Below, piece by piece: positions 1 through 8,629 of a DNA stretch of 64,000 nucleotides; position 1 is the stretch's first letter, and each line of letters opens with the position of its first letter. A model generated the notes under the pieces. The model was not told where the DNA came from and did no database searches. It saw only the letters and a program-made list of their open reading frames with translations. The position numbers and the translations under genes are program-made. Source of the stretch: Pseudomonadota bacterium (lineage in GTDB: Bacteria; Desulfobacterota; Binatia; Binatales; Binataceae); the NCBI GenBank assembly GCA_021324755.1, contig JAJPIL010000014.1:248001-312000 (forward strand). The letters are read 5' to 3'.

Positions 1-1
1 C

Positions 2-205
2 GAAATGTACCTTTCGGACATTTTTACGATTTCGGTCAACCTGGCTGGCCTGCCCGCCATCTCGGTGCCTTGCGGTTACGACGAAAACAATCTCCCAATT
101 GGCCTTCAGGTGATCGGTCCGCCGTTTGGAGAGGAAATTGTTCTTCGCGTAGCGGACGCGCTCGAACGTTCCGGATTCGTCCCGCGCCGTCCCACGGTCG
201 TGTGA
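2..205 (+). CDS. gatA: Glutamyl/aspartyl-tRNA amidotransferase subunit A, C-terminal fragment
   Basis: This is the last ~67 residues of GatA; the gene begins before the window. The fragment carries the family's C-terminal amidase signature ([13 protein letters not shown], then [12 protein letters not shown]), followed by the closing helix. GatA is the amidase that releases ammonia from glutamine, which the GatB subunit uses to convert Glu-tRNAGln (and often Asp-tRNAAsn) to the amidated form. The stop codon lies 12 bases before gatB and overlaps the GAGGAG ribosome site of gatB, so the two are co-translated. The presence of gatAB suggests that the cell makes Gln-tRNA and/or Asn-tRNA indirectly. 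Identification is firm. Confidence 0.95.
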   Translation, partial: EMYLSDIFTISVNLAGLPAISVPCGYDENNLPIGLQVIGPPFGEEIVLRVADALERSGFVPRRPTVV

Positions 206-217
206 GGAGCTAATGCC

Positions 218-1657
218 ATGGCGAGGAGCGATGCGTACGAAGCTGTAATCGGCCTTGAAGTTCATGCGCAACTTTTAACCCGCTCGAAGATTTTTTGCGG
301 ATGTCCCAACGCTTTCGGCGCTGCACCCAACCATAACGTTTGCCCAGTCTGTATGGGGATGCCGGGCGTGCTCCCGGTGTTCAATCGCCGCGTATTAGAG
401 CTGGCGATAAGGGTCGCCTTGGCCACCCACTCCCAGATAGCGCCGCGCTCGGTCTTTGCGCGCAAGAACTACTTTTATCCGGATCTGCCAAAAGGCTACC
501 AGATAAGCCAGTACGAGCAGCCGTTTTGTACCGGGGGCTACATCGAATTGCCCAACGGAGGCTCTAGCCCGCGAAAAATTCGACTTACGCGAATCCATAT
601 CGAGGAAGATGCGGGTAAAAATATCCACGCTTCGGGCTACAGTCTTGTTGACTTAAACCGCGCTGGTACGCCGCTGCTTGAGATCGTGAGTGAACCAGAC
701 TTGCGCAGCCCCGAAGAAGCGGTGGCTTATCTCAAGGAGCTGCGCGCCATCTTGCGCTACCTGGAAGTATGCGACGGCAATATGGAGGAAGGAAGTTTTC
801 GATGCGACGCTAACGTTTCGGTGCGCCGACGCGGCGAGTCGCGGCTAGGTGTCAAGACCGAGATTAAAAATTTGAACTCTTTTAAGTTCGTTGAAAAGGC
901 CCTGCGGCATGAAATTGAACGACAGATAGAGGTGCTCGAAGCGGGGGGAACGATTACGCAAGAAACCCATCTATTCGACCCCGAACGTGGCATAACCAAG
1001 CCGATGCGGTCCAAGGAGTACGCCCACGACTATCGTTACTTCCCAGAACCGGACCTGCCGCCGCTCGAAGTGCCGCCAAGCCTAATCGAGGCGATCAAGG
1101 CCCAGTCGCCAGAGGTGCCGAGCGCGCGACGAGCCCGCTATGCCCAACAGTACGGACTTTCCTCCTATGAGATCGAGGTGTTGACCCAGGAGCGCGACAT
1201 CGGTGATTACTTCGAGGCGTTGGTCAATCACGGGGTCGACCGCAAAATGGCGGCCAATTGGACTATGACCGAGGTGCTGCGCGCCGTCAACGAAAGCGCT
1301 TTGCCCCTTTCTCGCGCCGTGCCTCCAGCGGCTGAGACCGCCGCGTTGCTCAAGATGGTGGCAGGCAACGAGATTAGCCTCAACGGGGCCAAAACCGCAT
1401 TTGCCGCCATGTGCAAGACCGGTCAAAGCGCCGTCGAGGCGGTAAACGCACTCGGACTTACGCAAGTCTCCGACGAGGCTCAAATAGCTGAGGTGTGCGA
1501 GCAGGTGCTCAGAGCCGAAGCTGACAAGGTTAAAGAGTATCGCGCCGGTCGCCAAAAGCTCTTCGGATTTTTCGTCGGTCAAGTGATGAAGGCGATGAAG
1601 GGCAAGGCTAATCCGAAAATTGTAAACGAAGTGCTCAAGCGCAAACTTGACTCCTGA
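218..1657 (+). CDS. gatB: Aspartyl/glutamyl-tRNA amidotransferase subunit B
   Basis: A full-length GatB of 479 residues, the usual size. It opens with the family signature IGLEVHAQLLTRSKIFCGC and has the Cys-rich CGCPN...CPVCMGMPG segment, which in known GatB structures includes zinc ligands. The HIEEDAGK and DLNRAGTPLLEIVSEPD blocks form the kinase-like core that binds ATP and the tRNA end. The last ~150 residues are the helical GatB/YqeY tail that holds tRNA. The subunit activates the misacylated Glu or Asp for transamidation, using ammonia channelled from GatA. The start is the ATG at 218, with GAGGAG 8 bases upstream overlapping the gatA stop. No gatC is visible in this window; it may lie upstream of gatA. 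Confidence 0.97.
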   Translation: MARSDAYEAVIGLEVHAQLLTRSKIFCGCPNAFGAAPNHNVCPVCMGMPGVLPVFNRRVLELAIRVALATHSQIAPRSVFARKNYFYPDLPKGYQISQYEQPFCTGGYIELPNGGSSPRKIRLTRIHIEEDAGKNIHASGYSLVDLNRAGTPLLEIVSEPDLRSPEEAVAYLKELRAILRYLEVCDGNMEEGSFRCDANVSVRRRGESRLGVKTEIKNLNSFKFVEKALRHEIERQIEVLEAGGTITQETHLFDPERGITKPMRSKEYAHDYRYFPEPDLPPLEVPPSLIEAIKAQSPEVPSARRARYAQQYGLSSYEIEVLTQERDIGDYFEALVNHGVDRKMAANWTMTEVLRAVNESALPLSRAVPPAAETAALLKMVAGNEISLNGAKTAFAAMCKTGQSAVEAVNALGLTQVSDEAQIAEVCEQVLRAEADKVKEYRAGRQKLFGFFVGQVMKAMKGKANPKIVNEVLKRKLDS

Positions 1658-1750
1658 ACCAGCTTAGAGCTTGTATCTCGAGCTCAGCGGCTCGCATCCT
1701 AAGCAAACTTTCATAGGGCGACTCTCCTCGGCCGCAAGTTGCAGGCCGCT

Positions 1751-2482
1751 ATGCGAGTCAAGCTTACGATCGAGTACGATGGGACCAACTACTCGGGCTG
1801 GCAGGTTCAGGACCGGCAAGATTCGGTCCAAGGCCAGCTCGAGCGGGCCCTGGAGCGCCTTTACGGCTACAAAATTCGCCTAAGCGCGGCAGGACGAACC
1901 GACGCTGGGGTTCACGCCTTGGGGCAAGTAGCCGCATTTACTGCTCCGGCGCGGTTTGGGCTGGATGAGCTTAGGCGGGCACTCAACGCGCTTACGCCCC
2001 CCGACATCGTAGTGCTAGAGGTGGCCGAAGTTGCGCAGAACTTCGATCCTCGCCGCCATGCGCGTTCAAGGCTGTACAAGTATAGAATTCTCAACCGCGC
2101 CTTGCCCTCCGCCTTCTACGAGCGGTACTGCTGGCGGATAGCCCAGCCCTTGGACATTTCAGCGATGAACAGCGCAGCCGGGCGCTTTGTCGGCGAACAT
2201 GATTTCGCGGCCTTCAGGGTGCTCGGATCGCCGACGCGCACCACCGTTCGGCGCATTCTAGAAAGCCGGTGGGTCCAAGAAGGACCTTTTCTGACCTATT
2301 GGGTAGAAGGCGTGAGTTTTTTGCGCCACATGGTGAGAACTATGGTGGGCTTGATGGTCGAAATCGGGTGCGGGAAGCTTTCGCCAGAGGTCGTGGATGA
2401 GCTTCTGGCCAGCCGCGATCGCTCCAAGCTGCCAGCGGCTGCGCCAGCACGGGGTTTGTTTCTGGCCGAGGTTCGCTACTAG
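1751..2482 (+). CDS. truA: tRNA pseudouridine(38-40) synthase TruA
   Basis: A protein of 243 residues with the TruA fold. It begins RVKLTIEYDGTNYSGWQ, the typical first strand, and has the catalytic aspartate in AGRTDAGVHALGQ. The second-half block SFLRHMVRTMVGLMVEIG is the conserved C-terminal signature. It isomerises uridines 38-40 in the anticodon stem-loop of many tRNAs. An in-frame TTG at 1739 would add four residues, but the ATG at 1751 matches the family start. It sits 93 bases after gatB on the same strand, so both may be in one tRNA-maturation transcript. A small perfect hairpin (GCGCAA/TTGCGC, 2482-2496) overlaps the stop but has no T-run. Confidence 0.96.
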   Translation: MRVKLTIEYDGTNYSGWQVQDRQDSVQGQLERALERLYGYKIRLSAAGRTDAGVHALGQVAAFTAPARFGLDELRRALNALTPPDIVVLEVAEVAQNFDPRRHARSRLYKYRILNRALPSAFYERYCWRIAQPLDISAMNSAAGRFVGEHDFAAFRVLGSPTRTTVRRILESRWVQEGPFLTYWVEGVSFLRHMVRTMVGLMVEIGCGKLSPEVVDELLASRDRSKLPAAAPARGLFLAEVRY

Positions 2483-2683
2483 CGCAAGTTTTGCGCCCCA
2501 TGGATAGCGCTAGGTTACGCAGGGTCGAAAAAGGAACGATTGGTGGTATTGGGAAGGTCGCTAGAAACGTTGTGCCAGCGTAAAAATATTGACACCCTCT
2601 TGCAAAACCCTTGAAAAAAGCGCAGTTTTGTTTCACCCTGATGGGGAAAATCCTGATACTGCGCTTTCAGGGAGGGATGTTAA

Positions 2684-2965
2684 ATGACCCAAGCCGAACT
2701 CACGAGCCATCTTGCCGAAAAAGTTGGCCTCACCAAAAAGCAGGCCAAGAGTGTGCTTGACGAGCTTACCGCGGTCATCATCAAAACGCTTAAGAAGGAA
2801 GGTTCACTTAAGCTCGCCGGTATCGGCGTCTTCCGCAAACGAAAGACCAAGGCACGAGTTGGGCGCAATCCAGCAACCGGCGAACAGATCAAAATCCCCG
2901 CGCGCACTCGGCTGCGTTTCACACCAGCCAAGAGCCTTAAGGAGGCAGTTTTGGGCTCGCGCTGA
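2684..2965 (+). CDS. HU-family DNA-binding protein
   Basis: A 93-residue basic protein of the HU/IHF family. It shows the helical N-terminal dimer body (TQAELTSHLAEKVGLTKKQ) and the beta-arm motif VGRNPATGEQIKIPA, followed by the C-terminal helix TPAKSLKEAV. HU bends DNA non-specifically and compacts the nucleoid. The arm is preceded by a very basic RKRKTKAR stretch, as in single-gene HU proteins. The ribosome site GGGAGGG stands about 8 bases before the ATG. The upstream gap contains TTGACA at 2589-2594, a possible -35 box, but no good -10 partner at 17 bases. Whether it acts as HU or IHF cannot be told from the sequence alone. Confidence 0.93.
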   Translation: MTQAELTSHLAEKVGLTKKQAKSVLDELTAVIIKTLKKEGSLKLAGIGVFRKRKTKARVGRNPATGEQIKIPARTRLRFTPAKSLKEAVLGSR

Positions 2966-3085
2966 GCGCGCCCTCTACTGATTTGCTGTCGATTAAGCGG
3001 CTTCGGACGAGGCCGCGCGCACAATTGCCTTAAAATGTACTAAAGAGGCTTGATTTTCGGTTGCGGCTTATTACCGCCGACCCGC

Positions 3086-4464
3086 TCAGTCTTGACTTGT
3101 CTGTTTCGTGCTTGGCGACGGGAATGTGGGGCTTTGTTGCGATCGCAGTGTTCTCGCAAGCTCCATCATATCGCGGATCTGCCTCTCGTAGCCGCGATCG
3201 GAGGGGGCATAGTAACGTCGGCCCTTGAGCGGCTGGGGCATGTACTCTTGCGCGGCGATCGCTCCAGGGCTGCTGTGGGGATACTGGTAGTCGCGTCCGT
3301 AGCCGAGTGTTTTCATGAGTTCGGTGGGAGCGTTGCGCAAGTGCAGGGGCACTGGTAGCGCGCCGAGCCGCACGACGTCCTCTCGTGCCTCCCCCATCGC
3401 GCGGTAACTTGCGTTGGATTTGGGCGCGGTGGCAAGGTAGGTTACTCCCTGAGCAAGCGGAATTGCTCCTTCCGGCATGCCCACGAACTCGACCGCTTGC
3501 TTCACTGCTACCGCCACAACCAGCGCCTGGGGGTCGGCGTTGCCGACATCCTCTGCCGCAAAGATTACCATCCGGCGCGCGATGAACAGGGGATCTTCGC
3601 CCGCTTCACCATCCGCATCAGCCAATAAAGCGCCGCGTCGGGATCGCTGCCGCGCATGCTCTTGACGAACGCCGAAGCGACGTTGTAATGCTCCTCGCGG
3701 TCGCGGTCGTAGAGCAAGGTTTTATGCTGAGCCGCTTCGCTTACGTCAGCTACCTCGATTGTTTGGCGCCCCCTGCGTCGCGCGATGTCGGCCGCGCTCT
3801 CCAGCGTGTTAAGAAGCTTTCTTGCATCCCCTGAGGCAAGCGCTATCAGTTCTTCGGCGGCATCGGCGTCGATCTGCAAATTAAGCTTGCCTAGCCCGCG
3901 TTCGCGATCGGTAAGAGCCCGTTCGAGCACGCGCCTTAGATGTTGCGGGCTGAGAGGATAAAGCACCAGCACCTGAACGCGCGACAACAGCGGCGCGATC
4001 ACCTCGAATGATGGGTTTTCGGTCGTGGCGCCGATGAGCGTTATCGTGCCGTTCTCGACGTGCGGCAAGATCCCATCCTGTTGCGCGCGGTTCCAACGAT
4101 GGATTTCGTCGAGGAACAATACCGTGCGCCTACCAGTCAGCTTGAGCTCTTCCTGGGCCGATTCGACCACCTCGCGCAGCTCGGCCATGCCTGAATTGAC
4201 CGCCGAAAAAGCTCGAAAGACAGCCTTGCTTTCTCTGGCGATAAGCCGCGCCAGCGTGGTTTTGCCGCTACCTGGCGGGCCCCAAAGAATTAACGAGCGC
4301 ACCGTGCCGCTGGCAACCATCTCATGGAGCAGCTTGCCAGGGCCGAGTAAATGCTCCTGTCCTACGACTTCGTTGAGCCGTTCGGGCCGCATCCTTTCAG
4401 CCAAGGGCCTTGGGTCGGTCTTGGCCGCGAAAAGCGTCATATTTTCAATTTTGCGTTTAGCCAT
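3086..4464 (-). pseudogene. rarA: Replication-associated recombination ATPase RarA (MgsA), frameshifted
   Basis: Two minus-strand reading frames together make one complete RarA-like AAA+ ATPase. The first (start 4464; ends 3565) has Walker A GPPGSGKTTLARL, Walker B LFLDEIHRWNRAQQDG, sensor GATTENPSFEVI and SGDARKLLN, and runs to AALYWLMRMV before losing homology. The second frame (visible from 3625, ends 3086) picks up exactly at GEDPLFIARRMVIFAAEDVGNADP and continues through APKSNASY and VHLRNAPTELMK to the end. Adding one C (plus strand) near 3607 restores YWLMRMVEAGEDPLF, so a one-base deletion or a sequencing error explains the break. RarA acts at stalled replication forks. The ATG at 4440 (MTLFAAK) is an equally possible start. 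It is divergent from the lolC/E-like gene. Confidence 0.85.
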
Positions 4465-4601
4465 CGCTACTTTTTGGAGAGGCTTCAGCCTGCCGCCTAG
4501 TTGGTATTTTAGAGTTATCATACTGCTGTGGATAAGTTTTCGGCACGCTCCTTGCGGGCAGAAGGCGGTTTATTTAACCTGACCATCTAAGGGAAGGTCC
4601 G

Positions 4602-5864
4602 TTGCGCTACGAGCTTGAAATCGCTGCTCGCTACCTTTTGACTCGTCATCGAAGTCGTTCCGTCTCGATGACCACTGTTTTCACCGGTCTGGGTATTGGG
4701 ATTGGGGTTGCGGCTTTGTGTATCGTGCTGTCGGTTATGGACGGGTTCGAGGCGAATCTGCGCCAGCGGATCTTGCGCCTGACGCCGCCGGTTGAAGTGA
4801 CCAGTTTGCGGGGGCCGATCGCCGAATACGACGCTCTGGTGCGGCAGATCGCCAGCGTTCCAGGCGTAAGCGCGGCGGCGCCTTTTCTGAACTCGCAGGG
4901 CATGCTCGGCACGCCCCACGGAATAAGCGGTGTCTTGGTACGGGCGATGCAACCGGACAGCCCCGTGATTGCGGCCAACGTTCGTAAAAGCATGCGGATC
5001 GTCGCTGGCTCGCTCGATAGCTTGCTTCAGACTTACCCAGGAGCCAGTCACGACGGAAACGCCGCAGGGCCGATAGGCGCGATCGCAATCGGCCAGGCAT
5101 TGGCCGAAAAACTCAAGGTCAAGGTGGGCGACCAAGTTCGAATTATCTCGCCTATCCTTGCCGCCGACCGCAATCAGTTGCGTGTGCGCGCCGGCCAGTT
5201 CGTACTGGGAGCGACGTTTAACTCAGGAGTCTCGTTTTTGGACCGCAATCTGGTGCTGATGGATCTTCGCCCGGCGCAGGAGTTCTTCGGTCGCGATGGC
5301 AAGGTCGACGGCATCCAGGTCTACCTTACCGACCTCGATCAAACCGATGCGGTGACACGAAAGCTCCAGGCCCTTTTGTCCTTCCCTTACGTGGTTCGTA
5401 ACTGGGCGCAAATCAATCAAGCCTACTCGGCCGGTTTTGCGATGCTCAAGCGCGTTTATTCGCTGGTGCTGGCGGTGCTGATCGGAGTTGCAGCCTTCAA
5501 TCTGGTCGCCACCCTGATCATGACCGGAATTGAAAAGCGCAGGGATGTGGCGATTCTCATGACGATGGGTGCGTCGGCACGCTCGGTCAAGCTCATCTTT
5601 CTTTATAACGCGTTGCTTTTGGGCGCGAGCGGGACTCTCGGCGGGCTGGCGCTGGGGCTTATTGGCGCGCTTGCCCTGCGCCACTATCACTTCATCCGGA
5701 TCCCGGAAGAGATCTACGGAACTTCGACTTTACCCGTAGCGATACACCCAGGCCAGTTCGGAGCGGTCGCGCTAGTTGCTTTGGCGTTGTGCCTTGTTGC
5801 AGGGCTTTATCCTGCGCGTCAGGCATCTCGCAGATTGCCGGTCGAGGTGATGCGCCGCGACTAG
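4602..5864 (+). CDS. LolC/LolE-family lipoprotein-releasing ABC permease
   Basis: An inner-membrane permease of 420 residues with the LolCE plan. There is an N-terminal membrane helix (about residues 25-48, TGLGIGIGVAALCIVLSVM), a large periplasmic domain, then three C-terminal helices of the FtsX type (about 283-305, 330-355 and 380-405). The opening ELEIAARYLLTRHRSRSVS and VMDGFEANLRQRIL are characteristic. The family, with the ATPase LolD, extracts lipoproteins from the inner membrane and hands them to LolA. The start is a TTG at 4602 with GGGAAGG 8 bases upstream. No lolD gene follows, so the ATPase must be encoded elsewhere if this permease is active. LolC cannot be told from LolE or a hybrid LolF here. 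Confidence 0.88.
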   Translation: MRYELEIAARYLLTRHRSRSVSMTTVFTGLGIGIGVAALCIVLSVMDGFEANLRQRILRLTPPVEVTSLRGPIAEYDALVRQIASVPGVSAAAPFLNSQGMLGTPHGISGVLVRAMQPDSPVIAANVRKSMRIVAGSLDSLLQTYPGASHDGNAAGPIGAIAIGQALAEKLKVKVGDQVRIISPILAADRNQLRVRAGQFVLGATFNSGVSFLDRNLVLMDLRPAQEFFGRDGKVDGIQVYLTDLDQTDAVTRKLQALLSFPYVVRNWAQINQAYSAGFAMLKRVYSLVLAVLIGVAAFNLVATLIMTGIEKRRDVAILMTMGASARSVKLIFLYNALLLGASGTLGGLALGLIGALALRHYHFIRIPEEIYGTSTLPVAIHPGQFGAVALVALALCLVAGLYPARQASRRLPVEVMRRD

Positions 5865-6054
5865 TCCCAAGCACTGGGCGATTTTAGGAAGACGTGTGGC
5901 GCCGGTTAAAAAAGTTCGTTTGTTCTAAGTTGAAAGGGTCGCAAGGTTCCTTTAGTCGAGGGGGAGCCCCACCGTACTGGGATGAGCAATTGCGAGGAAC
6001 TAAAGATGGGCAACTTGCTCCAACGATCGCGCGTTGGCTTTGGAGGTGTCACAG

Positions 6055-7131
6055 ATGTGGTTTGAGACTGCTTTGACGCGCCGTCTTAAGGTGCGCTATC
6101 CGATAATCCAGGCGCCGATGGCTGGCGGGCCCACTACGCCCGAGCTTGTTGCGGCGGTCAGCGCCGCAGGCGCGATCGGTGCGCTGGGAGCAGGCTACAT
6201 GAAGCCCGAGGCGATCGGCGAGGCGATAAGGCGTATCCGCGCGCTGACTTCTCAACCGTTCTGCGTAAACCTTTTCGTGCCACAGCCGTTCGAGGTCGAC
6301 CGGGCTCGGGTCGAGCGGTCGATTAGGCTTTTGGCGCCTATACGGCGCGCTCTCGGTCTGCTCGACCCACCGATTCCGAGCGCTTTTAGCGAAAACTTCT
6401 ACGACCAAGTGGCCGTGTGCATCGAGCACCGGGTCCCCATTTTCAGCTTTACTTTTGGAATACCAGAAGCGGAAGTTTTGACGCGCTTACGTGAGGCAGG
6501 CATCGTCACGATCGGTACGGCGACCACGGTGGCCGAGGCTTGCGCACTCGAAAAGGCGGGCGTCGACATGATATGTGCCCAGGGAGCCGAAGCTGGGGGC
6601 CATCGAGGCAGCTTTCTGCGCGATCCGGCAAGTTCGATGGTTGGCACGATGGCGCTGGTTCCCCAGGTGGTCGATGCGGTCAATGTTCCCGTGATCGCTT
6701 CAGGGGGCATTATGGACGGACGGGGCTTAGCTGCAGCGCTTGCCCTTGGAGCATCTGGCGTGCAATGTGGTAGCGCTTTTTTGCGATGCCACGAAAGCGG
6801 TGCGCCCGCGCCTTACAAACAGGCGATTGGTAGGGCCACTGATGACGGTACGGCTGTCACGCGCGCCTTCTCGGGACGTCTCGCGCGTGGCCTCGAAAAC
6901 ACATTCATTAAAGAAACAAATCAGCTGGGCGACGAATGGCCGCCGTATCCGGTCCAAAACGCCCTTACACGCGATATCCGAAACCATGCGGCAAAAATTG
7001 GCGATCCAGAGTTCATGTCATTGTGGGCTGGACAGGCTGCCGCGCTGGCTAAAGAGGCTTCCGCAGCAGAGATAATCGAGGCGATGGTCGCGCAGGCTGA
7101 GCAGATCTTCACGCGGTTGGCCGAGCGCTAA
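6055..7131 (+). CDS. Nitronate monooxygenase-family flavoprotein
   Basis: A protein of 358 residues with an FMN-binding TIM-barrel of the nitronate monooxygenase (2-nitropropane dioxygenase) family. Visible motifs are the N-terminal PIIQAPMAGGPTTPELVAAVS, the catalytic and FMN-phosphate region GAEAGGHRGSF, and IASGGIMDGRGLAAALALGASGVQ. The histidine in GGHRG is the usual catalytic base. Members oxidise alkyl nitronates such as propionate 3-nitronate, but the family also contains enzymes with other FMN roles, so the substrate is uncertain. The ATG at 6055 is chosen because GGAGGTG lies 8 bases upstream; an in-frame TTG at 6034 lies before that site. It appears to be monocistronic. Confidence 0.9.
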   Translation: MWFETALTRRLKVRYPIIQAPMAGGPTTPELVAAVSAAGAIGALGAGYMKPEAIGEAIRRIRALTSQPFCVNLFVPQPFEVDRARVERSIRLLAPIRRALGLLDPPIPSAFSENFYDQVAVCIEHRVPIFSFTFGIPEAEVLTRLREAGIVTIGTATTVAEACALEKAGVDMICAQGAEAGGHRGSFLRDPASSMVGTMALVPQVVDAVNVPVIASGGIMDGRGLAAALALGASGVQCGSAFLRCHESGAPAPYKQAIGRATDDGTAVTRAFSGRLARGLENTFIKETNQLGDEWPPYPVQNALTRDIRNHAAKIGDPEFMSLWAGQAAALAKEASAAEIIEAMVAQAEQIFTRLAER

Positions 7132-7332
7132 AGCCGTTTAATCGACCACGCGGACTCGTTCAAACAAAATTCTTGTTCTTTAAGACGGGCCGACAGATCA
7201 AACTTCCCATCAAGGAATTTGCTGCTAGCTAGAAAAGGTAAACCGCTTCAGCTTGCTTACAAGTTTTTGCGAAGCTTTTTGCGCTCTGCGCGCCTACAAG
7301 GCGAACTGTAGCCAAAGGCGCCAGGTCGCTGG

Positions 7333-7602
7333 TCAGTTTTCCTGCTGGCGCAGCTTGCTTGATAACTTCGGCTTACGAATAACTAAGGTTTCGTGCCCGC
7401 GGATTTTGATTGTTCGGGCAGGTTCGGGCGAGATTTTGCCTTTTAAGGTCAAGTCGAGCGACTCGTTGGTGGTTCGCTGGCGGCGCCAGTAGTTTAGTTG
7501 CTCGGACAATTTACTGCCGGGCTTGCCTGCGGACGCTTTTGGCGTGCTGTGCGATTCGACCTCACCCATCGCCGTACTGTTTCCTGCTCCTTCGTGGGTC
7601 AT
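7333..7602 (-). CDS. Small basic hypothetical protein
   Basis: An 89-residue reading frame with no recognised domain. It is hydrophilic and rich in Lys, Arg, Ser and Thr, with a basic stretch NYWRRQR in the middle and no membrane segment or signal peptide. Its main support is a strong ribosome site (AGAGGAGG about 9 bases before the ATG). It lies between convergent nitronate monooxygenase and the SCP2 gene, and reads towards the former. The function is unknown. Confidence 0.45.
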   Translation of the reverse strand: MTHEGAGNSTAMGEVESHSTPKASAGKPGSKLSEQLNYWRRQRTTNESLDLTLKGKISPEPARTIKIRGHETLVIRKPKLSSKLRQQEN

Positions 7603-7931
7603 CGGATGGCCTCCTCTTCTGCGAGTGACGCTTCTCTAGGTGACACTTCTTACTGAACAACAACCGTCGCTTATTTTCTGAGAAGCTTTTGCTACGCAGG
7701 ACAGACCGCGAAAGCAAGGAGATGTAGCGCTTGGCTCAAGCTGTAGGTCTCGCGGATAGAGAACCTAAACTTGGACGCTCTCACGCCAGCCCCGTTAAAG
7801 CTTGGATGCGAAACTAACAAGCTCGGCTTAAGCGGACTTTGGTTAGTCGAAAATCCCCGAAGTGCCTCGACTCGAATCGTGCAGCCAGTTGCTCGCAGAT
7901 GGTTACGTGCAGGACTTTACCAACCGATGGC
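7603..7931. other. Intergenic region without a recognised element
   Basis: About 330 bases between the small basic protein and the SCP2 gene. It must hold the promoter of the small protein. I see no convincing -35/-10 pair, terminator or repeat. Short frames here have no ribosome sites or recognisable content. Confidence 0.4.
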
Positions 7932-8255
7932 TTATCGCTTGAAAAGCGATTGAAGCTTTAACGCCAGCCCGATGTCGCCCGAGATTTTTAATCTGCCGGT
8001 CATGAAGGCCATCTGGCCGTTAAGCTTGCCATTTATCATGTCGAGGTAGTCAGCGGCTGACATTGAGATGGTAACGTTGGGAGAAGGATGAGAGCCCTGA
8101 CTGACCTTGCACTGTTGGTCTTTGATTTCAACGTTCCATTCTCCTCCCCCTTCGCCCGCCAAGTTGAACTGGTAAACGGCGTTAAGGCCTTTGGCTGCGT
8201 CTTTGTTGAAGACGCTCGGCATCTCATCAAAAGCCTCTTTGCATGTTGATGGCAT
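7932..8255 (-). CDS. SCP2 sterol-binding domain protein
   Basis: A protein of 107 residues consisting of a single SCP2 domain. The pattern ends with the typical VTISMSAADYLDMINGKLNGQMAFMTGRLKISGDIGLALKLQSLF, shown here in pieces: the DYLDMINGKLNG helix, the FMTGRLKISGD turn and the C-terminal LALKLQSLF helix. SCP2 domains bind long-chain acyl-CoA or other lipids in a hydrophobic tunnel and often occur in bacteria that degrade hydrophobic compounds. The ATG at 8255 is preferred; an extension to 8321 adds a basic, Cys-containing leader that is not part of the fold. GGAGG lies 12 bases before this ATG. The bound lipid is unknown and no pathway genes are adjacent. Confidence 0.88.
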   Translation of the reverse strand: MPSTCKEAFDEMPSVFNKDAAKGLNAVYQFNLAGEGGGEWNVEIKDQQCKVSQGSHPSPNVTISMSAADYLDMINGKLNGQMAFMTGRLKISGDIGLALKLQSLFKR

Positions 8256-8629
8256 TGTTCGCGTCCGCCTCCATTTTCGGCGAATGTGGTTGTAAACAGC
8301 CTTACAACCACATACAGCCATCTAATCTTTGCACCAAGAACTTGTCAAGCCCAAACAACTCTGCCTCTTGTTTTTCACCGAGCTTCGAGCCGTAGACGGT
8401 AAGGAACTTCGCGCGCTTATAGATGGAGTAATGCTTTAGCCCCCTTTAGAAATAAAATCTTTGCCGGGCAGGCTTGTGGTTAAGGTCCAATCAATCGCAG
8501 CTGTGGCGAGTTTTACACTTTCCCCACTGGAACATAATCAGTCCGCGGATCTCCCATTTTCGCCGGGCTTTTGGCAAAGTTCAGTCCGGACCTGCGCAAT
8601 TTCGGCCAGCATAGGCGTGACGTTTTTTT
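8256..8629. other. Intergenic region without a recognised element
   Basis: About 370 bases upstream of the SCP2 gene and downstream of the zinc-ribbon/BON gene, both on the minus strand. It should carry the SCP2 promoter. I see no clear hairpin with a T-run and no promoter hexamer pair that I would defend. Confidence 0.4.
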
